Part shown: positions 48,543-58,332 of the stretch, one piece after another
Position numbering within the stretch: position 1 is the first letter of the stretch
How the letters are laid out: every line of letters starts with the position of its first letter
DNA from: Necropsobacter massiliensis
GTDB taxonomy: Bacteria; Pseudomonadota; Gammaproteobacteria; Enterobacterales; Pasteurellaceae
DNA: 64,000 bases
NCBI RefSeq assembly: GCF_000827595.2
Contig: NZ_LN776189.1
Span: forward strand, 124,001 to 188,000
Reading direction: 5' to 3'
Position numbers and translations under genes: made by a program
Notes under the pieces: generated by a model
Database searches by the model: none
What the model saw: the letters and a program-made list of their open reading frames with translations, nothing else
What the model was told of the DNA's origin: nothing

Positions 48543-49832
48543 ATGGGTTTATTTGAAGCGATTTTAATTTTAATTCTGCTAATTGCGATTAGTGCGGTCA
48601 TTTCTTCCGCCGAAATTTCGCTTGCCGGTGCGCGGAAACTGAAATTGCAGAGTCTGGCGCATGAGGGCGATGAACGGGCGGAAATGGTGTTGCAGTTGCA
48701 AGCGCAGCCGGGGCGTTTTATTACGGTGGTGCAAATCGGTCTGAATATGGTGGCGATTCTGGGCGGGATGATCGGCGAAAGCGCGATTAGTCCGTTTTTA
48801 GAAACGCTTTTAGCCCGTTATACCGCCTTGCAGGCGGTAGAATCCGTTGCCTCTTGGTTGTCTTTTGTGGTGGTCACGGTGGCGTTTATTTTACTGGCGG
48901 ATTTAATCCCGAAACGGTTGGCGATGACCAGCCCGGAAACCGTGGCATTGCGCACTGTGCGGGTAATGAAGTTCAGTATGCTGGTGTTAAAGCCGCTGGT
49001 TTGGCTATTTGATACCGTTGCCAACAATGTTTTTCGTCTGTTTAAGATTTCCACTGAACGGGATGATAATCTGACTTCCGAGGATATTGTGGCGTTGGTG
49101 GATGCTGGCGCCGAGGCGGGCGTGCTGAAAGCACAGGAACATTATTTGATCGAAAATATTTTTGATATGCAAGAACGCACCGTCACCTCAACGATGACGA
49201 CCCGCGAAAACATTGTTTTTTTAGACCGCACTTTTGCCCGCGAGAAAGTGCTGGCGACGATTAAAGACAATCCCCATTCCAAACTGTTGATTTGTGATAA
49301 CGGCTTAGACAAAATTTTAGGTTATGTGGAATCGCATTCGCTGCTGACCCTCTATTTGCAGGAACAAAAAGTGGCGTTGACGGATCAGCGCGTATTGCGT
49401 AAGCCGCTGTTTATTCCGGATACGTTGTCGTTGTTTGAGGTGTTGGAACTGTTTAAATCGGCAGGCGAGGATTTTGCGGTTATCGTAAACGAATATGCTT
49501 TGGTAGTGGGCATCGTGACGCTGAAAGATGTGATGAGCATCGTCATGGGCGAGCTGGTTTCCAGCGAGGAAGAACAAATTGTTCGCCGAGATGAAACCTC
49601 TTGGTTGATTGACGGTGCGACGCCGCTGGAAGATGTGATGCGTGCGCTGAATATTGAATCCTTTCCCGGCGAGGAAAATTATGAAACCGTAGGCGGTTTT
49701 ATGATGTATATGCTGCGTAAAATCCCGAAAAAAACAGATTTTGTGCTGTATGACAAATATAAATTTGAAATTATTGATACCGAGAATTTTAAAATCGATC
49801 AGCTGCTGGTGTCGCTGCGGGTGGATGTATAA
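48543..49832 (+). CDS. CNNM/CorC-type membrane protein with CBS pair (YtfL/PaeA-like)
   Basis: A 429-residue protein with an N-terminal DUF21 (CNNM) membrane domain of about four segments (SSAEISLAGARKLKL near residue 22; QIGLNMVAILGG; ILLADLIPKRLA), two CBS domains (about residues 205-335) and a C-terminal CorC_HlyC domain (WLIDGATPLEDVMRAL, GGFMMYMLRKIPKK). E. coli YtfL/PaeA, which promotes survival under cadaverine or putrescine stress, has the same layout; other relatives handle Mg2+ or Co2+. The exact cargo is inferred only. A USS core lies at 49224. Confidence 0.88.
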   Translation: MGLFEAILILILLIAISAVISSAEISLAGARKLKLQSLAHEGDERAEMVLQLQAQPGRFITVVQIGLNMVAILGGMIGESAISPFLETLLARYTALQAVESVASWLSFVVVTVAFILLADLIPKRLAMTSPETVALRTVRVMKFSMLVLKPLVWLFDTVANNVFRLFKISTERDDNLTSEDIVALVDAGAEAGVLKAQEHYLIENIFDMQERTVTSTMTTRENIVFLDRTFAREKVLATIKDNPHSKLLICDNGLDKILGYVESHSLLTLYLQEQKVALTDQRVLRKPLFIPDTLSLFEVLELFKSAGEDFAVIVNEYALVVGIVTLKDVMSIVMGELVSSEEEQIVRRDETSWLIDGATPLEDVMRALNIESFPGEENYETVGGFMMYMLRKIPKKTDFVLYDKYKFEIIDTENFKIDQLLVSLRVDV

Positions 49833-49838
49833 CCGTTG

Positions 49839-49864
49839 AGGGCGGTTTCCGCCCTTGCGTTTTG
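49839..49864 (+). terminator. Terminator after the CBS-domain gene
   Basis: AGGGCGG, loop TTT, CCGCCCT then TTGCGTTTTG, directly after the stop and only 8-30 bases from the convergent DUF554 gene end. Confidence 0.75.
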
Positions 49865-49871
49865 ATAACGA

Positions 49872-50591
49872 TCAGAAAAACGAACTCCAGCATGCAGAAA
49901 TTGGCATCACGAGCAACAACGCCGGCAGCATATTAGCGACACGGAACATCGTAATACCGCAGATCCGAAAACCCGCCGCTATCATCAGCATGCCACCTAC
50001 GGCGCCGAAATCGGCGCGCAATTCGGGCGTCACCCAAGGAATAATAAAAACCGCACAGTAAGCCAGTATCAGCTGTAACAAGGTTTGCGGCACAAAAATA
50101 GTGGCGACGGAAATGCCCAGCGTTGTGGCAAAGATGATGGCAGTGAAAAAATCCAGTGAGGCTTTAACGATCAGAATACTGGCATCACCGCTCATGCCTT
50201 CGTTCATAGCGCCAAAAATGCCGGTGCCGCTGAATGAAAACAGAATCATAATTGCCACGAATTTACTCAGAAATTCTTCTTGCGACGACATCGCCCTCGG
50301 TTTATTCGGCACTATTTTCTCAATCAAATTTTTCGCCCCAGCGGCGAATTTATTGATGCCGTTTTCCAGAAAAATGATTTCGCCGATAATGGTGCCGAGC
50401 AGCACGGCGAGAATCATTGCTGGCATGGTGTTGACTTTGGCGACCATTGTTATCCCCATGCCCATGGAACTCAGCCCGAAAATTAAGGTCAGGTTCTGGC
50501 GCAGCTGCGCCGGTATGCGTCCGCCCAGCGCTGCACCGATGCAGGCGCCGAGAATAATAGCGGCGCCGTTGATATAAGGTCCGATAATCAT
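49872..50591 (-). CDS. DUF554 family membrane protein
   Basis: A 239-residue integral membrane protein with about seven hydrophobic segments; glycine-rich starts of helices such as INGAAIILGACIGAALG and the block FSGTGIFGAMNEGMSGD are typical of DUF554 (E. coli YqgA). The family is thought to be a transporter but no cargo is established. It is minus-strand and convergent with the CBS-domain gene; the glycosyltransferase gene upstream of it ends 39 bp before its start, so the three minus-strand genes may form one unit. Confidence 0.85.
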   Translation of the reverse strand: MIIGPYINGAAIILGACIGAALGGRIPAQLRQNLTLIFGLSSMGMGITMVAKVNTMPAMILAVLLGTIIGEIIFLENGINKFAAGAKNLIEKIVPNKPRAMSSQEEFLSKFVAIMILFSFSGTGIFGAMNEGMSGDASILIVKASLDFFTAIIFATTLGISVATIFVPQTLLQLILAYCAVFIIPWVTPELRADFGAVGGMLMIAAGFRICGITMFRVANMLPALLLVMPISACWSSFF

Positions 50592-50630
50592 ATTGCTTTC
50601 CTGTCAGTCAATGAGAGTGATAAAGATAAA

Positions 50631-51497
50631 TTAAGAAAAATAATGGATATTTTTCGGCTTAAACAACTTATCGATTACGCGTTTTAATTGTGCGTTAGTG
50701 TTGCGTTGCTTTTTAGATAACGGAATTTGTTGCCAATCGAAAGTGCGCAGCGATTCGACGGCTTGCGTCAGACTTAAATTTTGCAACTGCGTTTTAATGA
50801 AAAACTCGGCGATAAGACGATTCCATTCCGTTTTATTGCCCCAATAATGCCCGATCACATTATCACACGCGCTCAGTCCGCCCACATGGTTTAACGCGAC
50901 GGAAAAGGCAAATTGCTCAACCAGACGGCGCGGGCAGGTGGTGGCGCACATTTCGTCACAGGCGTGTAATGCAAGGCGAATCATTGCCTGCGCCTGTTGC
51001 GCCGGCAAGCCGATGACACCGGCGTTCCACATTTGTGTTTTATCCGTAATCGGAATACCGGCAAAAGTGTTGGCGGCTAAAGTGCGGTGCATTTTGCGCA
51101 AGGTTTTGTCGCAACCGGCATCCAGCGTGCATTCCGCTTTGTGCATTAGCGCGGTGCCTTGTGCCAATCGGCTTTCCGCCGCGGACAGATTGCCTGCCAG
51201 AAAGGTATCACTGTCTACATACAACAAATGTTCTGCGGGATAATGTTGCTGCGCCAATTCCAGCGCCTTGATTTTTATCCGCCAGAAAAAATTTTGCGCA
51301 CCCTGCCATTCGCGCAATGTTTGCGTACTGATTTCCATCACCTCCGCCCGCTCGCGCAGCCAGGCATAATATTGCGGACGATCCGTAATTATCAATACCC
51401 GTTTGATGAGCGGATCTTTTAAATAAGTCAGCACGGAAAATACCGCCTGATAATGATTTTCCAAGCGCTCGCCGAAGGTGAGTAAAACAAGTTGCAT
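50631..51497 (-). CDS. Putative GT-A fold glycosyltransferase, unclassified
   Basis: A 288-residue cytosolic protein without signal or membrane segments. LLYVDSDTFLAGNL (about residue 90) carries a DxD motif in a hydrophobic strand context as in GT-A glycosyltransferases; FWRIKIKALELA before it and QMWNAGVIGLP and EQFAFSVAL after it resemble nucleotide-sugar transferases that grip GT8/GT32-like substrates. No sugar specificity can be read. It is 9 bp downstream of a GT9-type gene, so the pair is co-transcribed, most likely for lipooligosaccharide outer core assembly. It may instead belong to a DUF family I do not recall. Confidence 0.65.
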   Translation of the reverse strand: MQLVLLTFGERLENHYQAVFSVLTYLKDPLIKRVLIITDRPQYYAWLRERAEVMEISTQTLREWQGAQNFFWRIKIKALELAQQHYPAEHLLYVDSDTFLAGNLSAAESRLAQGTALMHKAECTLDAGCDKTLRKMHRTLAANTFAGIPITDKTQMWNAGVIGLPAQQAQAMIRLALHACDEMCATTCPRRLVEQFAFSVALNHVGGLSACDNVIGHYWGNKTEWNRLIAEFFIKTQLQNLSLTQAVESLRTFDWQQIPLSKKQRNTNAQLKRVIDKLFKPKNIHYFS

Positions 51498-51506
51498 TAT
51501 TTCTCC

Positions 51507-52562
51507 TTATTTGAGCCATTCGGGTAAGAGTTGTGCGGGCTGAATTTCATTGACGTTTTCTTTATAACGCAAAATATGCGTCGTATTGTGATTGTTCGGG
51601 TGCCAGTGAATAAAATTGTCCTGATCCTGACTGTAAAACGCAATCATCGGTTTGTTTAACCCCGCCGCAATATGAACTGTCGCCGTATCCGGTGAAATTA
51701 ATAAAGCGGAATAACGAATCAGTTCAATATTATGAAATATGGTCTTGGTATTTTCGTTAATAAATAGTTTTTGTGGCACGCTCGATAATGCGCTAACAGA
51801 TTGCATAATTTGTTTTAATTGCGCAGTCACAGCGGGATACGTTAATAATACAATCGGTAAGGTCGTATTTTTCAATAAATATTCTAATACGGCGGCAATA
51901 TTCCGTTGGTTAAAGCGACGTGCGGAACCGTGCCCGAAAAAATTCACGCTAATAAAGCCAGACAATCCGTTGTGTTCAAGAAAGGAAACTATATCAAGAT
52001 TTGCTTGTCTATCAAAAGGCACATCGTATTGCGTATTAATATGATTAAATCCAAGTGCTTCCAATGCCGCTTTATAAATATCGGCAAAATGCAGCGTCGG
52101 CTCGGTAATATTCAAATTGAAGATACCGTAATCGGATTTCAGATAGCCTAAATTGATGCGTGCATTAATTAAACGAATAAACAGTAAATCGCGGTTGCGC
52201 AGTAGCATGGTAGGATCAATTAAGGCGTCAAACTGTAATTTTCTTAAATTCAGACCGCACTTTATTAAATCCGCAATACTGCGTTTTTTGATCAAATAAA
52301 GCTGATCAATATAAGGATTGGCGTTAAATAAATAGGCATTGTTTGCGCGACAGACGACGCCGATAATTATATCGGGACGCTGTCTTTTTATTTCACGGAA
52401 AACAAAAGAGCTGACAATATAATCGCCGATTTTTCCATCTTGACGCAGAAAAAGGATTTTCTTTATAGTTGCCGGTATGTGATAATAATTCTCTTTTCGA
52501 GTGTCGATTAACCGTTTACCCAAACGAAGACGGATTTTTCTCAGGGTATTTTTTATATTCAT
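51507..52562 (-). CDS. GT9 family glycosyltransferase (heptosyltransferase-like)
   Basis: A 351-residue cytosolic protein of GT-B fold. The N-terminal motif ILFLRQDGKIGDYIVSSFVF (acceptor side) and the donor-side SPDTATVHIAAGLNKPMIAFY (about residue 295) match ADP-heptose:LPS heptosyltransferases. In sequence it is visibly more AT-rich than its neighbours, a common sign of exchange at surface-sugar loci. ATG 52562 is used; the upstream in-frame TTG has no ribosome site. The donor sugar is not certain. The next GT9 gene is divergent, 114 bp away. Confidence 0.82.
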   Translation of the reverse strand: MNIKNTLRKIRLRLGKRLIDTRKENYYHIPATIKKILFLRQDGKIGDYIVSSFVFREIKRQRPDIIIGVVCRANNAYLFNANPYIDQLYLIKKRSIADLIKCGLNLRKLQFDALIDPTMLLRNRDLLFIRLINARINLGYLKSDYGIFNLNITEPTLHFADIYKAALEALGFNHINTQYDVPFDRQANLDIVSFLEHNGLSGFISVNFFGHGSARRFNQRNIAAVLEYLLKNTTLPIVLLTYPAVTAQLKQIMQSVSALSSVPQKLFINENTKTIFHNIELIRYSALLISPDTATVHIAAGLNKPMIAFYSQDQDNFIHWHPNNHNTTHILRYKENVNEIQPAQLLPEWLK

Positions 52563-52676
52563 AAATTCAGGCTCGGCATAGTGTATCAAATCGCGACGTG
52601 CTGGCTATTATAACGAATTATATCTATTTGAACCACTCGGGCGGTGCTTGCCCGGTTGTTTTTGTTATGGGGTTAT

Positions 52677-53756
52677 ATGTTGATAAAACGAGTTATTGCT
52701 AACGTGTTCGGTTCTCGCCGACCGACTAAAAAAACCGATCTGGGACAGCTTGATTCTGTCTTGCTGAATCCTGTCGGCGATGCCATTGGCGATGCGGTTG
52801 CGCACGGGTTGCATTTACGCCAGTTAAAAGCCTGTTATCCGCATTTAAAAATCGGGGTATTTGTCACTGAGCGTAATCGGGCGGTGTTTGCCGCAAGTGG
52901 CGTGGTGGATGAACTGATTACCATGACGCCGGTAGCTTATGTTAAACAGCGGAAAAAGTGGGATCTTTATCTCGATTTCACCACCCGTTTTAATTCTAAG
53001 AGCTTGATTTTAGACAAGATACTAGCACCTGAGCGGGTGATGATCTTTGTTAAAACCGCAAAAAAATATTATTCGTTAGATAATATTCATAATTATGATT
53101 TTTATACTCCGCTGCCGCCACATACACATTTTAAGGATTATCTGAAACACAGCGCGCTGGGCGTTTATCTCGCCTCTCAGCCACCGTTGTTTTATCAGTT
53201 ACGGCTGTCCGAGGCGGTTTGCCAGCTGGCGGAAAAACAATGGCAAATAGACAAAATCCGTGTGCTGTTATGTCCGCAGGGCAGCTCAAAACGGCGCCAA
53301 CTGCCGGCGCAGGAATGTGCTGCGATTCTGCATAAAATTCCACCGCACTTGCAGGATAACATCGATCTTCAATTAGGTTACAGCGCCCAGAATCAAGCCT
53401 ATTTGGCGCAGCTGAGCCAATTCGGCGCCTTGCCCGAAATTCGAGAAGCGCAGAAAACCACGGTGGAACAATATCTGGCGTTGGTGAATTCTGCCGATAT
53501 TGTACTGGCGGTAGATAGTGGCACGGTGCATGTCGCCTGCGCATTTGATAAACCCTTGCTGGCGTTTTATGCGAATTTCCCGACCAATATCGCCAAATGG
53601 CAACCTTATGCGCGCGATACCGCGAACATTAAAATGCTCGTCGGGCAGGGGGCGGCAGCGGATTCGGATGCCACGCAAAATTTTGATACAGAACAGGCAA
53701 GTGCGTGGTTGAATGCGCAACTTGCCGTCCGTGTAAGCGGCAAAAACAACAATTAA
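52677..53756 (+). CDS. GT9 family glycosyltransferase (heptosyltransferase-like)
   Basis: A 359-residue GT-B type transferase. LNPVGDAIGDAVAHGLHLRQL near residue 30 and AVDSGTVHVACAFDKPLLAFY near residue 285 are the acceptor and donor signatures of family 9. The short basic N-terminus (MLIKRVIANVFGSRRPTKK) suits peripheral membrane binding. ATG 52677 has GGGG about 5 bases upstream. It is divergent from the other GT9 gene and followed 11 bp later by a GT2 gene. Likely a heptose or related addition to the LOS core. USS core at 53342. Confidence 0.82.
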   Translation: MLIKRVIANVFGSRRPTKKTDLGQLDSVLLNPVGDAIGDAVAHGLHLRQLKACYPHLKIGVFVTERNRAVFAASGVVDELITMTPVAYVKQRKKWDLYLDFTTRFNSKSLILDKILAPERVMIFVKTAKKYYSLDNIHNYDFYTPLPPHTHFKDYLKHSALGVYLASQPPLFYQLRLSEAVCQLAEKQWQIDKIRVLLCPQGSSKRRQLPAQECAAILHKIPPHLQDNIDLQLGYSAQNQAYLAQLSQFGALPEIREAQKTTVEQYLALVNSADIVLAVDSGTVHVACAFDKPLLAFYANFPTNIAKWQPYARDTANIKMLVGQGAAADSDATQNFDTEQASAWLNAQLAVRVSGKNNN

Positions 53757-53767
53757 GAGAAAAGATT

Positions 53768-54610
53768 ATGCACGATATTGCTGTTGTAGTGCCGACAGTT
53801 TGCCGCCGTTCGTTACTGCGTGCGGTCACCTCGATTTACCGACAGGATTTTAGCGGACGCATTCAGATTTTGGTCGGCGTAGATAAAGACTTAACGGGGA
53901 AATCCGCCGAATTGCGGCGGACGTTGGAGAAGCAACTGCCGCAAAATTGTTCGTTGTTATGGTTTGAGCCCGGCTATTCCACTTCCGTCCGACATGGCGG
54001 CGTTCATAAATGCACTTTTGGCGGTGCGCTGAGAACCGTTTTATCTTTTGCGGCCGATTCGCCTTTGGTGATGTATTTGGACGACGATGACTGGCTAGCG
54101 CCGCAGCATTGCCGACTGATTGTGCAGGCGATAGCAGATAAGAGTTGGGCTTTTTCATATTGCATTTATGCCAACGGAAATCAAGGTACGGGTTTGTGTC
54201 CCGATTATTTAGAAAGTGTCGGACCGGACAAAGGTTTCTTTGCCGCACAAGGCGGTTTTGTGCGTCCGTCCGGCATGCTGGTCAATAAAATCAAAACGGC
54301 AGATATTTTACATTTGTGGGCGGATTCGCCAAATGAAAACGGCGATGGGGAAGATCGTTTAATTTTTGAAAAATTAAGACACAAGCCTTACGGCGAAACG
54401 AGTGTGGCGACAGTTTATTATGCGCTGGATCCGCGCGACGGCATGCATCAACAGCGATTAGATTATATTGCCCGGCAGGGCATGATGTTTAATGAGGTGG
54501 ATAAAGTCGGTTCTGTCAGAGAAAACAAATCCGTATTCCGCATTTTATGGCGTCGACTGACGAAAAAATATTTAAAACGGGCGATATGCCGCATAACCGG
54601 AAAAGTTTAG
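53768..54610 (+). CDS. GT2 family glycosyltransferase
   Basis: A 280-residue GT-A transferase. It begins with the GT2 strand IAVVVPTVCRRSLLRAVTSIYRQ, and the metal-binding aspartates are in SPLVMYLDDDDWLAPQHC (about residue 104). A possible catalytic base lies in SPNENGDGEDRL (ED about residue 198). It ends with a basic tail (RRLTKKYLKRAICR) that may touch the membrane. AGAAAAGATT precedes the ATG. Sugar specificity is not deducible. It is probably co-transcribed with the GT9 gene before it. Confidence 0.82.
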   Translation: MHDIAVVVPTVCRRSLLRAVTSIYRQDFSGRIQILVGVDKDLTGKSAELRRTLEKQLPQNCSLLWFEPGYSTSVRHGGVHKCTFGGALRTVLSFAADSPLVMYLDDDDWLAPQHCRLIVQAIADKSWAFSYCIYANGNQGTGLCPDYLESVGPDKGFFAAQGGFVRPSGMLVNKIKTADILHLWADSPNENGDGEDRLIFEKLRHKPYGETSVATVYYALDPRDGMHQQRLDYIARQGMMFNEVDKVGSVRENKSVFRILWRRLTKKYLKRAICRITGKV

Positions 54611-54653
54611 CCTTGATGTGCTGCTGAAACGGTGGCAAACGCCTGTTTCACGC

Positions 54654-54684
54654 TATAAAACAAAACCTCGCCGAAGCGAGGTTT
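54654..54684 (-). terminator. Terminator of rpmE (also serves the GT2 gene)
   Basis: Minus strand: AAACCTCG, CTTCGG-type loop, CGAGGTTT then TGTTTTAT. The UUCG-like loop makes a very stable hairpin. It lies between two convergent genes and could stop both. Confidence 0.85.
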
Positions 54685-54700
54685 CTGATAAGAATTCGAA

Positions 54701-54913
54701 TTATTTTGTCGCCGGAATTTTGAAACGGCTGTTAAAGCGTTCGACACGACCGCCGGTGTCAACCACGCGTTGTTTACCGGTATAGAACGGATGGCAATTG
54801 CCACATACGTCCAAGTTTAAGTCTTTGCCTACGGTAGAACGTGTTTTGATGACATTACCGCAAGAACAAGTGACGGTAATTTCTTTATATTCTGGATGAA
54901 TACCTTGTTTCAT
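54701..54913 (-). CDS. rpmE: 50S ribosomal protein L31 (zinc-binding type)
   Basis: Ribosomal large-subunit protein, 70 residues, start at ATG 54913 with GAGG 6-7 bases upstream. The four zinc-ligand cysteines are present (CSCGN at 16 and 18, [13 protein letters not shown] at 37 and 40), so it is the C+ form rather than the zinc-free paralogue made under zinc starvation. It is divergent from priA, as in E. coli. Confidence 0.96.
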   Translation of the reverse strand: MKQGIHPEYKEITVTCSCGNVIKTRSTVGKDLNLDVCGNCHPFYTGKQRVVDTGGRVERFNSRFKIPATK

Positions 54914-55095
54914 AGAAAACCTCAATCTGAAGCCACTCCGCTTTCCGAAACTGAATTCGGCACCGAGTGTGGTTAATATTACGCCGTATAACGGCAATGC
55001 TAATAAGGAGGCAGATTATACCCGAAAAAAAGGAATATTCAAGGGGCGGGATAAATTCGTTATAATAACGGCAATTTATATCATTTGAGTGAGTT

Positions 55096-57303
55096 ATGAG
55101 ACTTATCCGCATCGCTTTAGCCGTACCGCTTTTCCGTTTTTTCGACTATATGCTGACCGACGACATGCCGCAGCCGCAAATCGGCTCGCGGGTGTTGGTG
55201 CCGTTCGGCAGACAACGGCGAGTCGGCATCGTGTTGGATTTTCCGGTGGAAACGACGGTGCCGTCTGCCCGTCTTAAGCCGATCATCGCCTGTTTAGATG
55301 CGCAATCGGTGTTTAACCCACCGATGCGAGCATTGCTGGATTGGGCGGCGAGCTATTATCAGGCTCCGCTGGGCGAAGTATTGTTGCAGGCGCTACCGGT
55401 TAAACTGCGGCAGGGCGAAAGTGCGGTGGAAAAAACGAAAGTTTTATTTAAATTGACCGCACTTGGACGTCAGGCGCTGGAAAATAACAGCCTGAAGCGG
55501 GCAAAAAAACAAGCGCAAGCTTTAACGGCGTTGGCAATATCGCCGCAGGAAAAAGGCAATAATCCATTTAGCGCCGCCGTTTGGTCGATGCTGCGGGAAA
55601 AAGCCTATATTGAAGAATCTGAAATCACACCACGACCGTTGAGTTGGCGGCAGGCCTTAGGCGATAAGCCGATAGCCGACCAGCAGGATCGGCTGACGCT
55701 GAATAAAGAGCAGGCGCTGGCATTAACGCAGCTGATTTTTCATCAAGGCTTTGCCGCTTGGCTGCTCGACGGCATTACCGGTTCCGGCAAAACGGAAATT
55801 TACCTGCAATTTATTGAGGATGTGCTGAAAAAGGGGCGTCAGGTGCTGGTGCTGGTGCCGGAAATTGGACTGACCCCGCAAACCGTGCGGCGTTTTCAAG
55901 CGCGTTTTAATGCGGAAATCGACGTGTTGCATTCTAATTTGAATGATACCCAGCGTTTACAGGTTTGGCAGCGGGCGCGCAGCGGGCAAAGTGCGGTGGT
56001 AATCGGCACGCGTTCTGCGTTATTTACTCAGTTTCAGGATTTGGGGCTGATTGTGATCGATGAAGAACATGATCTCTCATTTAAACAGCAGGACGGCTGG
56101 CGTTATCATGCACGGGATTTGGCGGTGGTTTATGCCAAGCAGCAGAATATTCCCATTGTACTCGGGTCTGCCACGCCGAGTCTGGAAAGTCTGAATAACG
56201 TGCAAAGCGGCAAATATCGCCATATTTTATTGTCCAAACGTGCCGGTAGCGGCGGCGCATTGCGTCATTTTGTGATTGATTTAAAACAGCAGCGGGTGCG
56301 ACATGGCTTGTCCGATGCGTTGCTGGCAAAGATGGACGAGCATTTACGGCAAGGTAATCAGGTGCTGTTGTTTTTAAATCGGCGCGGGTTTGCCCCGGTT
56401 TTGTTTTGCCATGAATGCGGCTGGGTGGCGCAATGCCGGCATTGCGATAAACCTTATACTTATCACCGTCATGCGCGGGTGTTGCGTTGTCATCATTGTG
56501 CGACGCAGGCGCCGGTACCGATGCAATGCGCCGAGTGCGGTTCGACCCATTTGATGACCACGGGGCAAGGCACGGAACAGTTGGAGGAGATCTTGCATCA
56601 GCGATTTCCGCAGTATCACATTACCCGGATCGATCGCGACAGTACGGCGCGTAAAGGCAAATTGGAAAGCCATTTGCAGGATATTCAGCAAGGTAAAAGC
56701 CGGATTTTGATCGGAACACAAATGCTGGCGAAAGGTCATCATTTTCCCGATGTGACGCTGGTGGCGTTATTAAATGTGGACGGCGCACTGTTTTCGCCGG
56801 ATTTTCGCGCGGAAGAACGTCTGGCGCAGTTGTATATGCAAGTGTCGGGGCGCGCAGGGCGCGCTGAAAAGCGTGGCGAAGTGGTATTGCAGACCCATTA
56901 TCCTGATCATCCGTTGCTGCGCTGTTTGCTGACCGAGGGGTACGGCGCTTTTGCCGCACAGGCGTTGAATTTTCGGCGCACTATGGATTTACCGCCTTTT
57001 AGCGCACAGGCGTTGTTTAAAGCGCACGGTCGACACAATGAAGAGGTCGAACTCCTGTTAGCGCAGATTGCCGATCATTTGCGGAAACTGGCAGACTGCG
57101 AACATCTTCATAACTTGCAGATTTTAGGCCCGATGCCGGCGCCGTTCAGTAAAAAAGCCGGCTATTATCGCTGGCAGCTGTTGCTACAGCATGATTCCCG
57201 CGCGGCATTGCAGCGAATTCTGACCAGCTTTCAACAACAGGAAGCACTGAAGGCAGGACAAGTGCGGTGGATTTTGGACGTGGATCCGCTGGATTTAACT
57301 TAG
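55096..57303 (+). CDS. priA: Primosomal replication helicase PriA
   Basis: Superfamily 2 helicase that restarts stalled forks. 735 residues: N-terminal 3'-end-binding domain (RIALAVPLFRFFDYML, RVLVPFGRQRRVGIV), Walker A GITGSGKTEIY (about residue 231), DEEHD box, eight zinc cysteines in CHECGWVAQCRHCDKPY...CHHCATQAPVPMQCAECG, and the helicase C blocks GTQMLAKGHHFPDVTLV and QVSGRAGRAEKRGEV. Four USS cores lie in the gene (55417, 55456, 55988, 57259). Confidence 0.97.
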   Translation: MRLIRIALAVPLFRFFDYMLTDDMPQPQIGSRVLVPFGRQRRVGIVLDFPVETTVPSARLKPIIACLDAQSVFNPPMRALLDWAASYYQAPLGEVLLQALPVKLRQGESAVEKTKVLFKLTALGRQALENNSLKRAKKQAQALTALAISPQEKGNNPFSAAVWSMLREKAYIEESEITPRPLSWRQALGDKPIADQQDRLTLNKEQALALTQLIFHQGFAAWLLDGITGSGKTEIYLQFIEDVLKKGRQVLVLVPEIGLTPQTVRRFQARFNAEIDVLHSNLNDTQRLQVWQRARSGQSAVVIGTRSALFTQFQDLGLIVIDEEHDLSFKQQDGWRYHARDLAVVYAKQQNIPIVLGSATPSLESLNNVQSGKYRHILLSKRAGSGGALRHFVIDLKQQRVRHGLSDALLAKMDEHLRQGNQVLLFLNRRGFAPVLFCHECGWVAQCRHCDKPYTYHRHARVLRCHHCATQAPVPMQCAECGSTHLMTTGQGTEQLEEILHQRFPQYHITRIDRDSTARKGKLESHLQDIQQGKSRILIGTQMLAKGHHFPDVTLVALLNVDGALFSPDFRAEERLAQLYMQVSGRAGRAEKRGEVVLQTHYPDHPLLRCLLTEGYGAFAAQALNFRRTMDLPPFSAQALFKAHGRHNEEVELLLAQIADHLRKLADCEHLHNLQILGPMPAPFSKKAGYYRWQLLLQHDSRAALQRILTSFQQQEALKAGQVRWILDVDPLDLT

Positions 57304-57506
57304 CGCTGGAAAAAAATGCGCTTTTTCAGTAGAATTGCCGTGATTTTTTATTTATTCACGCCGTTATCGACATTCTCTTGCCGCTTAGCGATTGCTTTTT
57401 GGAAACTCAATGGGAGTGCGGGCGGCGTGAGGTTTTTCAAACATTGCGCCGCCTTTTATTGTCGCACTGTATTGAAATATAACTTTGGAACGGAACAGGT
57501 TTTATT

Positions 57507-58304
57507 GTGGCTCAACGTGACTATGTCGCTCGCAGCGGCTCAAAGAAGAAAAAGAAACAGACAAAAAGAACCAGTAGATCATTGCTGTTGCTCATCGCAT
57601 TGATTGTACCGGTTGTTTTTGTCGGTGGATTATATTTATTGAAAGAAAAATCTGCCGATATGACGCCGGCACTGGAATCGAGCGAGAAGAAAATGCCGAA
57701 AAGCATGTTGCCGACGCCACCGGAAGAGGTGTGGAGCTATATTAAAGCGTTGGAAACTCGCACTGTGCCAGTGGATGATAATCCGCAGTCGCTGGAAAAA
57801 AATATGCGTTTGACGGAAGAACAGAAAAAAGTGCTATTGGCTATGGAACAGGAACAGCAAGCGGCGGAAAATGCGCGCCGGAAGCAGGCGGAAGAACGTA
57901 AAAAAGCTGAGGAAGACGGCTTGAAAGCAGCCCTTCAAAGCGCCGAAGACAAACCTGTGCAGGAAGCGAAACCGGCACCTGTCGCCGAAGTCAAAAAAGC
58001 GGAGACGAAAAAGCCAGCGGAGGAAGTGGCGCGTGAACAGCCGAAGAAAGCAGAAACTACACAGACGGCACAAAGTAGCGCAACAACAGAGAAAAAATTC
58101 GGGTTGCAGTGCGGCGCCTTTAAAAATCGGCAGCAGGCTGAAAATATGCAGGCACGTCTGGCAATGGCAGGGTTTAATGCGCGGGTTAACGCCAGTGCCG
58201 ACTGGAATCGGGTTGTGGTCGGCCCGGTTGGCGACCGAATAGCTGCCAATCGCGCATTGGAACAAGCGAAATCTATTGCCGGTTGTGTGGTGATCGGCAT
58301 GTAA
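57507..58304 (+). CDS. ftsN: Cell division protein FtsN (SPOR domain)
   Basis: Late divisome protein that binds denuded peptidoglycan. 265 residues: a short basic cytoplasmic tail (MAQRDYVARSGSKKKKKQTK), one membrane helix (SLLLLIALIVPVVFVGGLYLL), a long Glu/Lys/Ala-rich periplasmic linker (about 115-195), and a C-terminal SPOR domain (FGLQCGAFKNRQQAENMQARL to the end). Two cysteines (LQCGAF and AGCVVIGM) could form the SPOR disulphide seen in E. coli. GTG 57507 is the start, fixed by MAQRDYV. It follows priA by 203 bp. Confidence 0.93.
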   Translation: MAQRDYVARSGSKKKKKQTKRTSRSLLLLIALIVPVVFVGGLYLLKEKSADMTPALESSEKKMPKSMLPTPPEEVWSYIKALETRTVPVDDNPQSLEKNMRLTEEQKKVLLAMEQEQQAAENARRKQAEERKKAEEDGLKAALQSAEDKPVQEAKPAPVAEVKKAETKKPAEEVAREQPKKAETTQTAQSSATTEKKFGLQCGAFKNRQQAENMQARLAMAGFNARVNASADWNRVVVGPVGDRIAANRALEQAKSIAGCVVIGM

Positions 58305-58332
58305 CGCGATTAAAAGCGATTGAAATGAATGC

